Below are positions 34,321 through 46,036 of a stretch of DNA of 64,000 nucleotides, in pieces. Numbering within the stretch: the first letter of the stretch is position 1; the number at the start of each line of letters is the position of its first letter. Source of the DNA: Apoda limacodes (taxonomy: Eukaryota > Arthropoda > Insecta > Lepidoptera > Limacodidae); the NCBI GenBank assembly GCA_946406115.1, contig OX291550.1, forward strand, positions 19,134,722-19,198,721, in the 5' to 3' direction. The notes under the pieces were generated by a model that was given only the letters and a program-made list of their open reading frames with translations, ran no database searches and was not told where the DNA came from. Position numbers and translations under genes: made by a program.

Positions 34321-36569
34321 CCTCTGTACATACATAGCTCTGTTTATTTTTATGAAATCAACATATTCGTACGTATACATACTACTTTATTTGCCGTGAC
34401 CTGTGCTGGAAACGACCTAATAATAACAGTCTCCAAGGAATTGACGAGTTTAATCAATAGTGTTGTGCCAGCCGTGTAGAGTTTGACATGTCACTCCTTC
34501 CACGCTTGACCTCAATAAATTCACGAGGGAAAATAATTAAGGTATGATTTGCCAACTACTAATGAGTTTTGTATTTAATAGGAATATAAACATAAATTGG
34601 TATTTTCGAGTAGGTGTTTTTAAGCTCTCGTTTTGTAGGTTTCCGTTGCCAAATGGCATGGCAATAAACCTATTAATATAGTCAAATAAGTCCGTTTGTC
34701 CGGGCTTATGATTCCGCTATTTTTGTATTGATTCTAATGAAATTTTAAAGTCAGGTACGTTATGTAAATTACCGTAACTTTGTAATGGTGGATTTTTAAA
34801 AATTGATAAGAAACGTAAGAAATGTAAAGTCGTTTTTCAAAAAAATTCACAGCTTTTTGAACGAAAAAATATAACTGGCTGACTAGCAGTTGTAAATTTA
34901 ACAAATCACTTGGCTTTCCATGTTTGTTGTTCTCTTAATTAAGCAGTGTTTAGAGTCGATCAAGTTAACTAAATACTAGTATAAATATTCTGACTAATTC
35001 AGCTATTAACGTATTAAAATTATAAATAATATACAAGTAGAATTGAAATTTTCAAGCGGAAGAAAAAAGGTTTTTTTTATGGTAACCCGGGACGTCAGCT
35101 ACAATTTCTGTCACGCCCCGCCACTGATACTTACTAGAAAAACTTTCATCCTCATTTCAGGGTGACAGCCAAATCTTAAAATCCCCGACCCTAAAAACTC
35201 GGATAAGTGGTATAACACTCACGGCTGTCAGGGGGACATAAAAAATAGCAGTTTAGCCAAAATATACAGTTTTATCACCAATTGAATTGACTTATAGACC
35301 AAGTGTGAATTTTGACTATAATGTATTTTTGCTATTTGCGTCAACGAAATAAAATCTATGGAAATGAAGCAGCGCATTCACAGGCATCCACATTGTATTT
35401 TTTTTGTACCGGAGTGTGAGTTAAAATACTCATATTGTCCTTAGAAGTTTTGAATTTGTAATTTTAAGTATAATTCTATAGTTATTCTAGTGATATTCAC
35501 GTTAAATTTTATAACTTTAATAAGAATTCCCTGCATAGAAACAATAAGTAAAATGAAAGTATATAATAATGTATATTTTTGTTGTACAGAAATATATAAG
35601 TAAGCCATTCTGAGAGCATCATGATATCAGGCTAATGTTAGTTCGAAAAAACTAAATTTTAATAATAACTAAATATATAAAAATAAACTATCTAATATCC
35701 ACGTGTAGTTGTTGTGTGCCAGGTATACAATATCTTAATTTACTATAGTTACTGTATTTGAATTTCGCATTATCTCATGCATGGCAAATACTCATAGAAT
35801 CAACTGTATAATACAGCGTTTCTCAGCAGACATCCTCACTTCTAACCGAAACTCATGCTCCATAAAATACAGTCAAATATTAGTCGGTATTGAATCGTTA
35901 TCGGGTACAGGCAGTGGTCGCGGCTTAAGGCTTAAACGAATTATCAGGGCCGCTGTCAGTGCCGCCATAGAAGCGAACTTTGAATAATGGAGTGTTGAAA
36001 TATTAATCACGTACCGGGTCCAACGAATGCCCGCTTTTGACAACACCCTCTAACCACCCACGTACTACAAATCACGTTTAACTAACGCTTATTTGAATAA
36101 TAACACTAAATTTCCCAGCTCTGATTTCTCTTTCTGAGTTATCTCTACTTTTTCAACCATAATAATAATATTTCAACCATTTGTTGTATTTTAATTATCT
36201 ATTTAATACTTTTGTATAACAAAATTAAACAAATTATCATTATATTATTAAATTTTCATTTTTATAATATTGACTGACGAAAATTTATCAATTTTAATAG
36301 TTTATTATTTAAGGGTTTAACGTTTAACCAACATCCATCCAATTTAAGAGTGTGCCATTGCATGACTAAGGATATGAGGTAAATTAATACAGAATCGAGT
36401 GCACAAGAAAGGGAAAAGTATATTTCTTTTGCCCAACATTATGCGAAAATATCAAAAAATTATTACTTAAAAAGTAATAACATTTTTTTGATAATTATTT
36501 TTCGGTCACGACCTTGACTGACCTCTAATATAATTTGAATAATTTGAACCGAAAAAAATCTTATAGGTT
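34321..36569. other. Intergenic; one probable unclassified repeat
   Basis: 35075-35310 (GGACGTCAGCTACAATTTC, TTTCATCCTCATTTCAGGGT, ACGGCTGTCAGGGGGACA) looks like a diverged interspersed repeat of a kind I have seen in lepidopterans, but I cannot name it. The 68-codon frame at 35781-35987 has no recognised domain. Confidence 0.35.
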
Positions 36570-38729
36570 TTGAGTAAAACCTGCTTAAAATACAATATAG
36601 AGTACTTTTAAAAATATGCGCAATCCTATTTTGGGTTCCGTTACGAATTCCAGTATTTACTGTATTACGACCGTGGTTTAATAGGCCTTGCAGAGAAGCT
36701 AAAATTCTTAAGCAAACTGCGTATGAGGCTTGGACCACGGCTCGTAATAATAAGGATCCGAATATTTCTGAGTTAAAACGCAAATTAAATGCTGCCTCGA
36801 GGTTCAGTAAGAAAGCAACTGCCAGAGCAAAATTCCAATTCATCGGCAAAATAGGTGGGCGACTTGCGAGCTATCCTTCTGGGAGTCGTGCTTTCTGGTC
36901 GCTTGCCAAAGCTGCCGAAGGGAACTTCTGCCAGTCGTCGTTACCACCACTGCGAAAGACCGATGGTGACTTGGCCCATAGTGCTAAAGAGAAAGCCGAT
37001 CTACTGGGCAGTCTCTTTGCCTCGAACTCGAATATGAACGATGAAGGCGCTGTACCACCTACTATACCGTGGTGCGGTAAGTCCATGCCGGAAATCTCCA
37101 TAACGCAGCGGGAGGTCAGGCGGGCGTTGCTTTCTCTAGACGTTCATAAGTCGAGTGGGCCAGACGGTATACCAGCAGTGGTGCTTAAGCAGTGTGCTCC
37201 TGAGTTATGTCCTGTACTCACGCGCCTCTTCGCGCTTTCCTACCACACTAGGCAATTTCCGTCTACATGGAAGACTGCGAATGTGCACCCGGTGCCCAAA
37301 AAGGGCGATAGATCAGATCCATCGAATTACAGGCCTATCGCTATTACCTCTCTCCTCTCTAAGGTGATGGAGCGTGTGATCAACACACAGCTTCTAAGAT
37401 ACCTAGAAGTACACGATCTGGTCAGTGACCGTCAATATGGCTTTCGCCACGGTCGCTCGACTGGTGACCTTCTAGTGTATCTCACACACCGATGGGCACT
37501 AGCCATTGAGAGTCAGGGGGAGGCATTGGCATGTAGCCTGGACATAGCGAAGGCGTTCGATCGGGTCTGGCACCGCGGTCTTCTATCGAAGTTGCCATCT
37601 TACGGAGTGCCCGAGGGTTTGTGCAAATGGGTGGCTAGCTTTTTGTCCGGCAGACGCATACGAACTGTAGTTGACGGTAGTTGCTCTGATAGCATGGACA
37701 TTAATGCTGGTGTCCCGCAAGGCTCTGTGCTGTCTCCTACGCTGTTTCTACTGCATATCAATGACATGTTGGACATCAACAACATACATTGCTATGCAGA
37801 TGACAGTACTGGAGACGCTTTTTACACGGGTCGTGCAAACATCCCTCGTTCCGTTGTGGAGGAAAACCGCGGAGAACTTGTGTCTCAAATCGAGACCACA
37901 CTGTCCCAGGTCTCTGACTGGGGACGGGTAAACTTGGTCCGATTCAACTCTACAAAGACACAAGTGTGCGCGTTCACCGCTAAGAAAACTCCATTCACTG
38001 TGGTCCCACAATTCCAGAACACTCCCCTCTCCATCTCCAAGAGCATTGGGATCCTTGGTGTCGACATCTCCAGCGATGTTCAGTTCCGAGATCATTTACA
38101 AGATAAGGTAAAGCTGGCGTCCAAAAAACTTGGTGTACTCAACAGAGCGAAGCAGTACTTCACGTCGGGGCAAAGGTTGTTACTTTACAAGTCGCAAGTT
38201 CGGCCCCATATGGAGTACTGCTGCCATCTCTGGGCAGGTGCACCCGGATACCAGCTTGGCCCTTTTGACTCGGTTCAACGACGGGCTGTGAGAATTGTCG
38301 ACGATTCCAAACTCACTTGCGGTATCGAGCCCTTAAGTCTGAGGAGAGATTTTGCCTCACTGTGTGTGTTCTACCGCTTGTACAATGGGTTGTGTTCTGA
38401 GGAATTGTTCGAAATGATGCCCACGGCTACTTTCTACCATCGCACCGCTCGCCATCGGCAGGGAATTCATTCTCACACCTTAGAACCTAAATGGTCGCGT
38501 ACAGTGCGGTTTCAGAGAAACTTCCTCCCGCGAACGCTTAAGTTGTGGAATGAGCTCCCTGCCAAGGTTTTCTGCAAGGACTACAGTATGGAGTTCTTCA
38601 AGAAAGAAGTTATTAGATTTCTGAAGGGTCGGCAACGCGCAAGTGATACCCCTGGTGTTGCAAGCGTCCATAGGCTACGGTGACCGCTTACCATCAGGCG
38701 GGCCGTAAGCTTGTTTGCCACCTTAGTGG

Positions 38730-38760
<31 letters not shown>
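36570..38760 (+). mobile_element. Jockey/CR1-group LINE, 5'-truncated, recent copy
   Basis: The element keeps one long uninterrupted reverse-transcriptase frame, a short 3'UTR (GCTTACCATCAGGCGGGCC, GCTTGTTTGCCACCTTAGTG) and a run of about 30 A at 38732-38760. The apurinic endonuclease that should precede the RT is absent, so the copy is 5'-truncated, as is usual for target-primed insertions. The intact frame and long A-tail indicate recent insertion. Six or more fragments of the same family lie elsewhere in the window (14080, 15995, 27737, 32064, 45937, 62240). Target-site duplications were not resolved. Confidence 0.92.
36578..38683 (+). CDS. Non-LTR retrotransposon reverse transcriptase (partial, open)
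   Basis: An uninterrupted frame of 701 codons with no in-frame start at its 5' edge; the first long Met-initiated part begins at 36971 (570 residues). The linker upstream reads RPWFNRPCREAK and SGSRAFWSLAK, typical of the segment between endonuclease and RT. Counting from the Met at 36971, the palm motifs are complete: SSGPDGIP (61-68), NYRPI (119-123), D191 with AFDRVW (195-200), GVPQGSVLSP (247-256) and the catalytic YADD (275-278). A thumb and a C-terminal LWNELP segment follow; there is no RNase H domain, as in the jockey/CR1 group. The enzyme would copy element RNA at a nicked chromosomal target. It lacks the endonuclease needed for autonomous movement. Confidence 0.92.
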   Translation, partial: NLLKIQYRVLLKICAILFWVPLRIPVFTVLRPWFNRPCREAKILKQTAYEAWTTARNNKDPNISELKRKLNAASRFSKKATARAKFQFIGKIGGRLASYPSGSRAFWSLAKAAEGNFCQSSLPPLRKTDGDLAHSAKEKADLLGSLFASNSNMNDEGAVPPTIPWCGKSMPEISITQREVRRALLSLDVHKSSGPDGIPAVVLKQCAPELCPVLTRLFALSYHTRQFPSTWKTANVHPVPKKGDRSDPSNYRPIAITSLLSKVMERVINTQLLRYLEVHDLVSDRQYGFRHGRSTGDLLVYLTHRWALAIESQGEALACSLDIAKAFDRVWHRGLLSKLPSYGVPEGLCKWVASFLSGRRIRTVVDGSCSDSMDINAGVPQGSVLSPTLFLLHINDMLDINNIHCYADDSTGDAFYTGRANIPRSVVEENRGELVSQIETTLSQVSDWGRVNLVRFNSTKTQVCAFTAKKTPFTVVPQFQNTPLSISKSIGILGVDISSDVQFRDHLQDKVKLASKKLGVLNRAKQYFTSGQRLLLYKSQVRPHMEYCCHLWAGAPGYQLGPFDSVQRRAVRIVDDSKLTCGIEPLSLRRDFASLCVFYRLYNGLCSEELFEMMPTATFYHRTARHRQGIHSHTLEPKWSRTVRFQRNFLPRTLKLWNELPAKVFCKDYSMEFFKKEVIRFLKGRQRASDTPGVASVHRLR

Positions 38761-38764
<4 letters not shown>

Positions 38765-39806
38765 ATTTGATTGTGTAGTTTTTTTTAGGAGAAAATGTTT
38801 AATATTTCCTTCCTTGTCTACACGCCCTCTTAATTCAGAAAAGTCCAGTACCGTTATTTACACGGTCAAAAGCTTAACAAAAGCTCAAATATGCTACTCC
38901 ATACCAATAAATAAAACCAGAGTCTGTGTACTTATTTATAATTTCGTATACTACAAGTATGCCGCTACCTTCACACATAACAAAATTTGTGATTTTTTTA
39001 TGCAATTTGTACATATCTTTTTATATTTTCGTGCTAAACGCATTTTAAATGCGAAAGCTGAAATTCAATTAATCTTTTGCGAAATGTTTTATTCGCGCAA
39101 ATTTAATTATTGGATTACATACATATACAACATTTTGACATAGCATTAAAATTTGAATTACCTACTTTTAAGTGTCCAGAAGTACCTTTCGGAGTGGGTA
39201 AACTTTTGTAACAAAAAATAAATAAATAAAGATGCTTACTTTACCGATCCCTATTTTTGTTAAGCTATATCCAGACAAGTTCCTTTAACTCGTCGCTGAC
39301 TCAAACTTTTATATCCTCGTCGGTTGCAATGTACGAGCTTACTGAGCCAGCAATATTGTAGATGAACACGAGTCATGTACTTATTATTTTATATCAAATA
39401 TTATTTTATATCAAATTTTCTTTTGGCTCAACCCAGGGGAGTCTGCGTGCACAGCTCAATTCCACTTTTTCGTATATTTTTACCAAATTTTATTTATCGA
39501 GTTCGAAATTTCGTTTTTATATTTAATGCTACTACAAATGTCAAACTCATGTTTGTTTTAATATCTCGTATTTAATAGAAAGGGCAGTTTTTCAACTTTA
39601 TACATTTTGAGTGTAAGAGAGGAAATTCAATAAGACCTAATAAAAAATTATTAATTATTATAATGTTATAATATTTTAATTATATACTTTTGTTGCATTA
39701 CATTATATAAGTAGGTACCTACGGTTTCTACCTATACCTGAAAACTTAATGTTATTCAATAAAGCATATTTCATCCATCTATCTATATAATAATTCCAAC
39801 CTACTT
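38761..39806. other. Intergenic, no gene seen
   Basis: AT-rich. A short direct repeat of TATTATTTTATATCAAA occurs twice at 39382-39415. The 109-codon frame at 38814-39143 shows no domain. Confidence 0.4.
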
Positions 39807-39831
39807 GTATATATATATATATATATATATT
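39807..39831. repeat. (TA)n microsatellite
   Basis: Alternating TA tract that interrupts the C-terminal end of the decayed LINE on its right. Confidence 0.9.
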
Positions 39832-41045
39832 CCTACATTCAATAACCAAACCGAGAAATTTAGTATTACTCATGAATTCTAAGGGATTGTTTACAAGAAA
39901 AACGTTGCTATTTATCAAATTAACATTCGGTAAAGTGAATTTTATACATTTTGCTTTATTTATGTTAAGCAGCAAATGGTTAGACCAAACCCAGTTTTAA
40001 ACTAGCGTGAAGATATTATTTCCTACATCGAAAACATGTTGTTATCACTGTATTTTAAATATTAACGATGTATCATCGGCAAAAATTATTTTATCCGATG
40101 TTTGCATTGAATAAGGAAGGTCATTGATGTAAATTAGGAACAAAATCAGTCCTAGTATAGATCCTTGTGGAACGCCCATTTTTATAACTGATCCATCAGA
40201 TATTACACCAGCAATTTCCACGTTTTGGACTCCGTTCAGTTAATAAGACTGTATGAGATCGATCGGTTTTTCCCTAACTCCGTATAATTTTAGCTTGCTT
40301 AGGAGCATCTTATTATTTACGCAGTCGAATGCCTTTGAAAGGTCGTAAAAGATGGCGATCGCATCCTAAAATCCTTACCATGCTTCAAATATGCTTTTTA
40401 TTGAAGCGGTACTTGCGTCCTTTGTACATTTAACTTTCAAGAAACGGAACTGTTTGTTATGCAGAATTTGTTTTGGATAAAGAATCAAAGCAGTTGGTTG
40501 AAATTACCTTACTCAGCACTGGCAGAATAGAGATTGATGTAAAGCAGACGAGGTCCTCACTAATTTAAGTAATGGGATTATACGACTTATTTTCATTAAA
40601 TTAGAAAACTCGCCCTCGTCAATGCGATATGGGTCCCAAGATATCAATTACTAATCCTAATACATACAGACATACCTGATATATCTTAAGTCTTCTTAAT
40701 ATTAAGAGTTAATTGAGGGTGACACATGTTGAAATTTAAGCTCATTTTGGTTAAAATCTGCGTTATTTTTCAGTAATCTTGGAGCTGATTTTGGAGATTG
40801 TAGATCAGCAGTCATTTTGAGAGGTGCGTTTGCGAAATATGATTGAAATATTTCTGCAATGTCGGTTTTGCAATTAACTTCCTTATCATTTATCTTAAGT
40901 GTAAAATTATTATTTTTAGTTTTTAATTTACCATTTTCTCTGTTAATGATATTTTATACAGTATTTGACTTATTTGAAGCAGTTTTTATTTTGTCACGTA
41001 TAAAATTAGCTTTGGCTGTCTGACAAGACAACATCTTTAATGTTG
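39832..41045 (-). mobile_element. Decayed LINE of a second lineage (jockey-like RT)
   Basis: On the minus strand the 5' part reads AKANFIRDKIKTASNKSNTV and KINDKEVNCKTDIAEIFQSY. The palm then reads [24 protein letters not shown]...[10 protein letters not shown] and FADDTSLIF, followed by the thumb NVNLINSNVF and TKFLGLVIE at 39840-39975. FADD replaces YADD and several stops and frameshifts break the frame. Spacing and motifs differ from the LINE at 36578, so it is a separate family. It is inactive. Confidence 0.85.
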
Positions 41046-41191
41046 CAAGTTGAAAAATGATACTTGTTTGGATTTCTTAGTTTGAAAATTGAAGTACCTA
41101 CGGGAGTATAAAAATAAGACATTGTGTATTCAGGGTAGTAAAGAGAAAATAATTGACCGGAGGCTATTTTGAAATTATAAAATATAGAATA

Positions 41192-41493
41192 CTAGACTTT
41201 GCCAGCGGCTCCGCCCGCCCTAAATTCGGTTATCGGCTAGGAACTCCTTAATTAAGTATACTATTGAAGTTTGCTATAGCAAGCTATAGGTGCAGCTATT
41301 GTTTATTTAACTCTGTTATAGTGATTTCCGCTGGAACTTTTGAATTTTTCGGGATGAAAAGTAGCCTATATGCTATTCCAGGACCTAACCTATATGTATG
41401 CCAAGTGTCATTCCGATCCGTCCATTGGTTGAAGCGTGATTGAGTAACAAACATCCATACATACAAACTTTCACATTTATAATTTTAATAGGA
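41192..41493 (-). mobile_element. Helitron-like non-autonomous element, copy 1
   Basis: On the minus strand it runs from TCCTATTAAAATTATAAATG (preceded by A) to a GC-rich GGCGGGCGGAGCCGCTGGC stretch that can fold back, and ends in CTAG followed by T. A|TC...CTRR|T with a subterminal hairpin is the Helitron signature. The interior carries the GGGATGAAAAGTAGCCTAT block common to these lepidopteran repeats. There is no Rep/helicase coding sequence. Confidence 0.7.
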
Positions 41494-42024
41494 TAGAAAA
41501 TATTTAGAACGCTAAGGCCTAAGAAAGGCTTAAATGACTCGAGTTTGTAATTTCCATATATAGTTTTGGCTAAAGTTAAAACATACTATACAATAAACGA
41601 ACATACAAACCATATTTAGACCCACAGGACAGCTTTTATACATATTCGATAGAATAGGCTTGTCATTACCGTCGATGGGTTCTATGAACGCGCGGTTTGC
41701 TTAGAGAAAATAAAATAAACAAAGACAAGCCCTTGGCAGTAATTAAAATCTTAGCACCGGCTTTACCGGCACATAATGACAATATTTAGTAAGTGATGAA
41801 AAGGTATTTAATAATTACTAATAAAAAATTCAAAGCAGACCTTCAAAATTTTATTTTTGCTGAAATAAACGCACTTGAAACATAAGACATAACAAATTAC
41901 ATTTCAAGCAATAATTTATTACTTCTAAGCTAGTGCACAAATAAATAATAAATTTCATTCAGTATCCCTAGGTAAATTATTGCCTAAGTATGCTGCTTAA
42001 GAGAAAGACATGCCTATACGTAAG
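41494..42024. other. Intergenic, no gene seen
   Basis: AT-rich; nothing recognisable. Confidence 0.4.
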
Positions 42025-42440
42025 CATAGTAAGTGTATAGTGTTCAATAAAACACACATTTCTTGTTCAAATAGCGTAAAATAAAATCTTTAAACGAAAA
42101 AATAAAATTCATTAACTCAATTTAATTAATCCTGTAAATGTAATCGTTATAAAATTATAAATGTATAATAAGTGTATAGTGTTCAATTAATAATATGTCT
42201 AACTAAAATTCGAATAGTATAAAAAAAATGTCGTACTAATAAATAAAAAAAAATAGTTTTATTTTATTAATTCTGTAATTATAATCATACATACAGATTT
42301 AGTAAGTGTATTATCTTGAATAAAACATACACGTCAGTTAAATTTTAATAGCGTAAAATAAATCTCATTACGAATAATACAAGAATAGAAATAAAAACTT
42401 TCTGCAGTTTGTCAGTGCATTCAGTTAAATTAATACTGCT
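42025..42440. repeat. Degenerate tandem repeat, about 137-bp period, three copies
   Basis: AGTAAGTGTATAGTGTTCAA-like blocks begin at about 42028, 42169 and 42301. Each is followed by an AATAGCGTAAAATAAA-like block and then a TTAATTAATCCTGTAA-like block, in the same order. Identity is moderate and the periods are unequal (about 141 and 132 bp), so the array is old. Confidence 0.7.
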
Positions 42441-42775
42441 ACGTCAGCAAGACTGCTCATTTAAACTGTTGTGTAGTTCTTTGAGACACAGCTGACGTCG
42501 TTCGCTGGCTGACTGGCACTCGGAGAAACTTTGACGTAAAGTAAAGTGCAGAAGATTTAGCACAGTATTTGTGCATTTATACTTACCGCCTTACAAAAAA
42601 ATTGTGACTGTGGTAACGAGCGTATATTTCCATGGCAAATATGTAGTTGGGATTTTCATTGGTCAGACTTGTTTCTCAATAGCTTAATTATTGGTAGACT
42701 ACTTAGATGACTGTTTGCTATGAAAATACCTATTAACATTCATGATGTAGCCATAGATATAGCATGTATAATATA
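42441..42775. other. Intergenic, no gene seen
   Basis: A GC-richer patch at 42460-42540 has no recognised content. Confidence 0.35.
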
Positions 42776-43027
42776 CTAGCTTTTGCCCGTGGTTCCACCC
42801 TCCCTAAATTCGGTTATCTGTGTAGGATTTATAGGGCAACTACTCAATTATAGAAACTCACACTTGACGTTTTCAAGTAACCTATGTCTTTTCCCGGGAT
42901 TCAAACTATCTCCATGCCAATTTTTATCTTAATCGGTACAATGCTTTAAGCGTGAAGAGGTAACAGACAGACAGACAGATATACATTTATGTATGGATTT
43001 ATTTATGCATTTATATTTATGTATGGA
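42776..43027 (-). mobile_element. Helitron-like non-autonomous element, copy 2
   Basis: The minus strand starts A|TCCATACATAAATATAAATG, passes CTGTCTGTCTGTCTGTTACC and GGGAAAAGACATAGG, and ends GGGCAAAAGCTAG|T. The ends and interior are colinear with 41192-41493 and 52245-52501. A partial duplication of the TATGGATTTATTTATG end is visible. Confidence 0.7.
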
Positions 43028-44792
43028 TTTTTTTTAAAGACTAAGCTTCAGGTAGTCTTATGACGACGCAGAATCATTTTTTCTATTTATAATAATAATA
43101 ATAACGTTTATTGAGTCACTTTCTTAGCCTAGGATACAATGTAAGTAATTAGGAGTAAAATTTTACATTCTTTCACAATATAGATACTAAGTAGTTATTT
43201 AAATACATAATCTAACATCCACCCACTAGTGGGTAAGTATCCAAAAGAAAAGAAAAAAAAACATTCCTTTTGTGGCTAATGGCTATTCGATGTTCCCCTC
43301 AGGTCGAACTAATTATAAAATTGTATTTCGACCGGTGGTGATTGTCGACTTTACGCAGGTTGACAATGCAAACGGCTGCCTTATTAACAATGAGTCAGCA
43401 AGAAATTGTTAACGCGCGTTGCCTGCGCCAGCAGTTCGCGGTATTGCTCAAGACATCGAATTATGTACGGAAATCGCGTACTGATGGCTACGAAAACGCT
43501 CAGCGATCAGCTTTGTTCCAAAATTGACAATATTTTGTTTAAGTATCGCACAATCTCTTTCTGTCGTACACAAAATCGTATATCCCATCTCTACTGTTAC
43601 GTTACATATCTCTACATCATATTAAATGTTTGAACACAGGTTGAAAGTGCATTTTCAAAGTACAGAACTAACACCATCTATTATGCAGTAGCGGTATTAA
43701 CTAAAAATGTTGTCAGTGTTCCTTCTTTCTGATTTTGCCCTTTAATGTTGGAATTTGTAAACTGTTATGATCGTTTTACACATAGTTTTTTATTAATAAA
43801 ACTAAAAGAACTTCATATTTTGAGAAACTTGATATGTAATGTCCATTTTTAAATGACTGTCCTAAACAAACAATATTACATATTAATATTGTAGATAGTT
43901 TTTAGAAACAATAAATTTTATATATTTTACATTTTGGGATATTATAAATTTTTTGATTGGTTATTGGTAACACTGCTTTGTTTACGTTGAAATTGAAATC
44001 TTTAAAGTAAGGTTATTTAGAAATTCAAAAAGTAATTTTCTGAGACTGTGCCGTATAATAAAAAAGGTACATTGATTCGTCGTCTTGTATTACTTTTCTT
44101 TACCTAGTACCTTCAAAGTAAACAATTACGAAATCCAGGAGGAAGGTTGGTGTTATAGTAGATGTAGAAGGTGTTATTCTATCAATCTAAAAATGTAATC
44201 TTTGTGGTATCTTCCAAAAAACCACGTCGTACCTGAGGGCATAGGTACTCTGGAAAACAGTTTAGATTCCAATCGAAGGTATGTAAACAAATCTTAGTTA
44301 TTGTCACGCTTTAAAGCCAATTCCTACCCTAGATCCCTACATACGCTGCAAATACAAGTGATAAATAAATAGGTAATCTCATGATTTTGTGGCATTTAAA
44401 TAAGCCTGCCTCTATACTGCTGTTTATCTAATGCCAGTTTTATACTGAAATTGTATTCTAAGCATTGAGAGCTACTCATCTGTAGTACTCACATAACATG
44501 ATTCTTCGAACAGGGATGACCTATTTAACATGATGCCAAAATATCTATCATAGTTTAAGTTTGATTAAACCTAATATATGTATAGTTGCACTTATTTGAT
44601 TGACAAGTCTAGAGAAAACAGCGCTAAATAATAGGTATTAAAATTGTATCTTTTAATATCTTGCCCACACTTAAAAGGTACTTCATTATGTAATTTATCC
44701 AGTAAAGAATAGTTTCTGTTGCTGAGTATAATGTGTAATGCATATTTTAGGTCTGTGTCCAAATAAAGTCAGTACCAAAGAATTCTTAAAAA
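43028..44792. other. Intergenic; a GC-richer patch but no gene called
   Basis: 43330-43530 is less AT-rich and carries overlapping frames of 61 and 75 codons (43342-43527, 43406-43633). Neither shows a domain, and neither has a clear splice partner. Confidence 0.4.
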
Positions 44793-45038
44793 TCAATCCA
44801 CCAATATCTTATTATTTTTTGTTGTTTCAATATTAAAGAGATAATGTTGATGTTTTATTTCAGGTTGCCTGTCACTATCACAACCAGTTAAGTAATGTTT
44901 TTTATATTGTTTCAGTAATCTTGGAAATGCAAGTTTAAGAATGTGAACTGAAGAGGCACTATTAGTAAAAGTATTACAAAAGTCAAGTACTGAAAACATC
45001 AACAAAAAGATAATTCCTGCTTTAAATGGATCAAACAT
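44793..45038 (-). CDS. Candidate small hypothetical membrane/secreted ORF
   Basis: An 81-codon minus-strand frame. It starts MFDPFKAGIIFLLMFSVLDF and has one hydrophobic segment (about residues 7-20) that could be a signal peptide or anchor; a polar lysine/histidine-rich tail follows. I recognise no family. No poly(A) signal or exon partner could be tied to it, and long frames arise by chance in this region, so it may be spurious. It is listed because its composition (one membrane segment, few low-complexity runs) is more protein-like than its neighbours. Confidence 0.2.
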   Translation of the reverse strand: MFDPFKAGIIFLLMFSVLDFCNTFTNSASSVHILKLAFPRLLKQYKKHYLTGCDSDRQPEIKHQHYLFNIETTKNNKILVD

Positions 45039-45936
45039 TGTAGCGGGATACCACAGTAGAATTAGATTAAGTATAAGAATTGAAATAATGTAATAAAATT
45101 TTTAATTAAAATTCTTCTCAATTTATTTTGTGCTATTATTTAACTAAAACCTATCACTTCATAACTGTTTATTATTAACAAAATGTCTTATGCATATTAT
45201 TTCAGTGAACTGCTGAACCATTTGATGATTTCCTCAACATATCAGCCTTACAAAACACTGCTAGACATAGGCGTATCCCATGTATTTCTTAAACAAATCC
45301 GTCTGTACCACTTAAATTCATCTAGGACAAGCCTCTAGGTTGTTAGTCCACTTGGTCCTGCCACATTGAGTTGGAATTGATGGTGGCATGAGGATGAAGA
45401 AGTTTTCATTATTCTTATGCCTACGGTCTCTAATCAAGAACCTTCTTTCTCCGTTGTTAATAAGTTCTACAAGCACTCTTATTACTCTATAAAGGGTCTC
45501 CAAGTGTTGCACTTTCTATTGCCTGCAGAGCAGTTTTGAGCTTATGAGGTGAATAGTCCTGAGCACTAGTCACGGTTTTATAAAATTTCGCACTTTTGAC
45601 CTAAACACTTGGCGAAAGCTGCAGCTGGTTGACAAAAGTTTATCATGGTTGAAGATGATCTAGCAGCTAGAGTAAGGCTTGCTTTTAACTAAAGGCCATA
45701 ATCTATTGTAGAAGTAAGTGTTGACTGCCATCTTTGAAAATTGATTTCCTACACATAAAATTTTAACCTGAGCCCTTATAAGTTCTAGATGTGGTTACCC
45801 AACAAAAACTTGTGTATTCACTATATTATGTGTATGGTTTGTTCATACACTCTTTAAGTCATCATCAACCAACAATTATGAACTTTTGTTTGTAAATAAG
45901 TTGTTGGTAAGTGATAGGTCAATAGTTTTATTACAA
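45039..45936. other. Intergenic; possible decayed LINE 3' tract
   Basis: ACACTGCTAGACATAGGCGT at about 45259 resembles the CACTGCTAGACATATGCCT end of the RTE copy at 14200, suggesting an old related fragment at 45195-45560. No intact frame. Confidence 0.3.
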
Positions 45937-46036
45937 GTGATGCCCTAGTTGTTGCAAGTGTCCATAGGCTGCGGTGACCGTTTACCATCAGGCGGACCCC
46001 AAGCTTGTTTGCCGACTTAGTGGTATAAAAAAAAAT
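45937..46036 (+). mobile_element. 3'-end fragment of the jockey/CR1-like LINE
   Basis: AGTGATGCCCTAGTTGTTGC, TGTCCATAGGCTGCGGTGAC and ATCAGGCGGACCCCAAGC, ending GTGGTATAAAAAAAAA. About 100 bp colinear with 38640-38740 of the full copy, with a 9-A tail. Confidence 0.9.

Noticed and set aside
35781..35987. 68-codon frame as a terminal exon
   Set aside because: Less AT-rich than its surroundings, but no family and no convincing acceptor upstream.
36463..36849. 128-codon minus-strand frame as a gene
   Set aside because: It is antisense to the linker region of the plus-strand LINE reverse transcriptase and has no domain of its own.
37748..38095. Antisense and shifted frames of 60-115 codons across 36.8-38.7 kb
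   Set aside because: All are shadows of the long reverse-transcriptase frame.
45318..45512. 64-codon minus-strand frame as a gene
   Set aside because: Lies in a tract resembling an old LINE 3' end; no protein family recognised.
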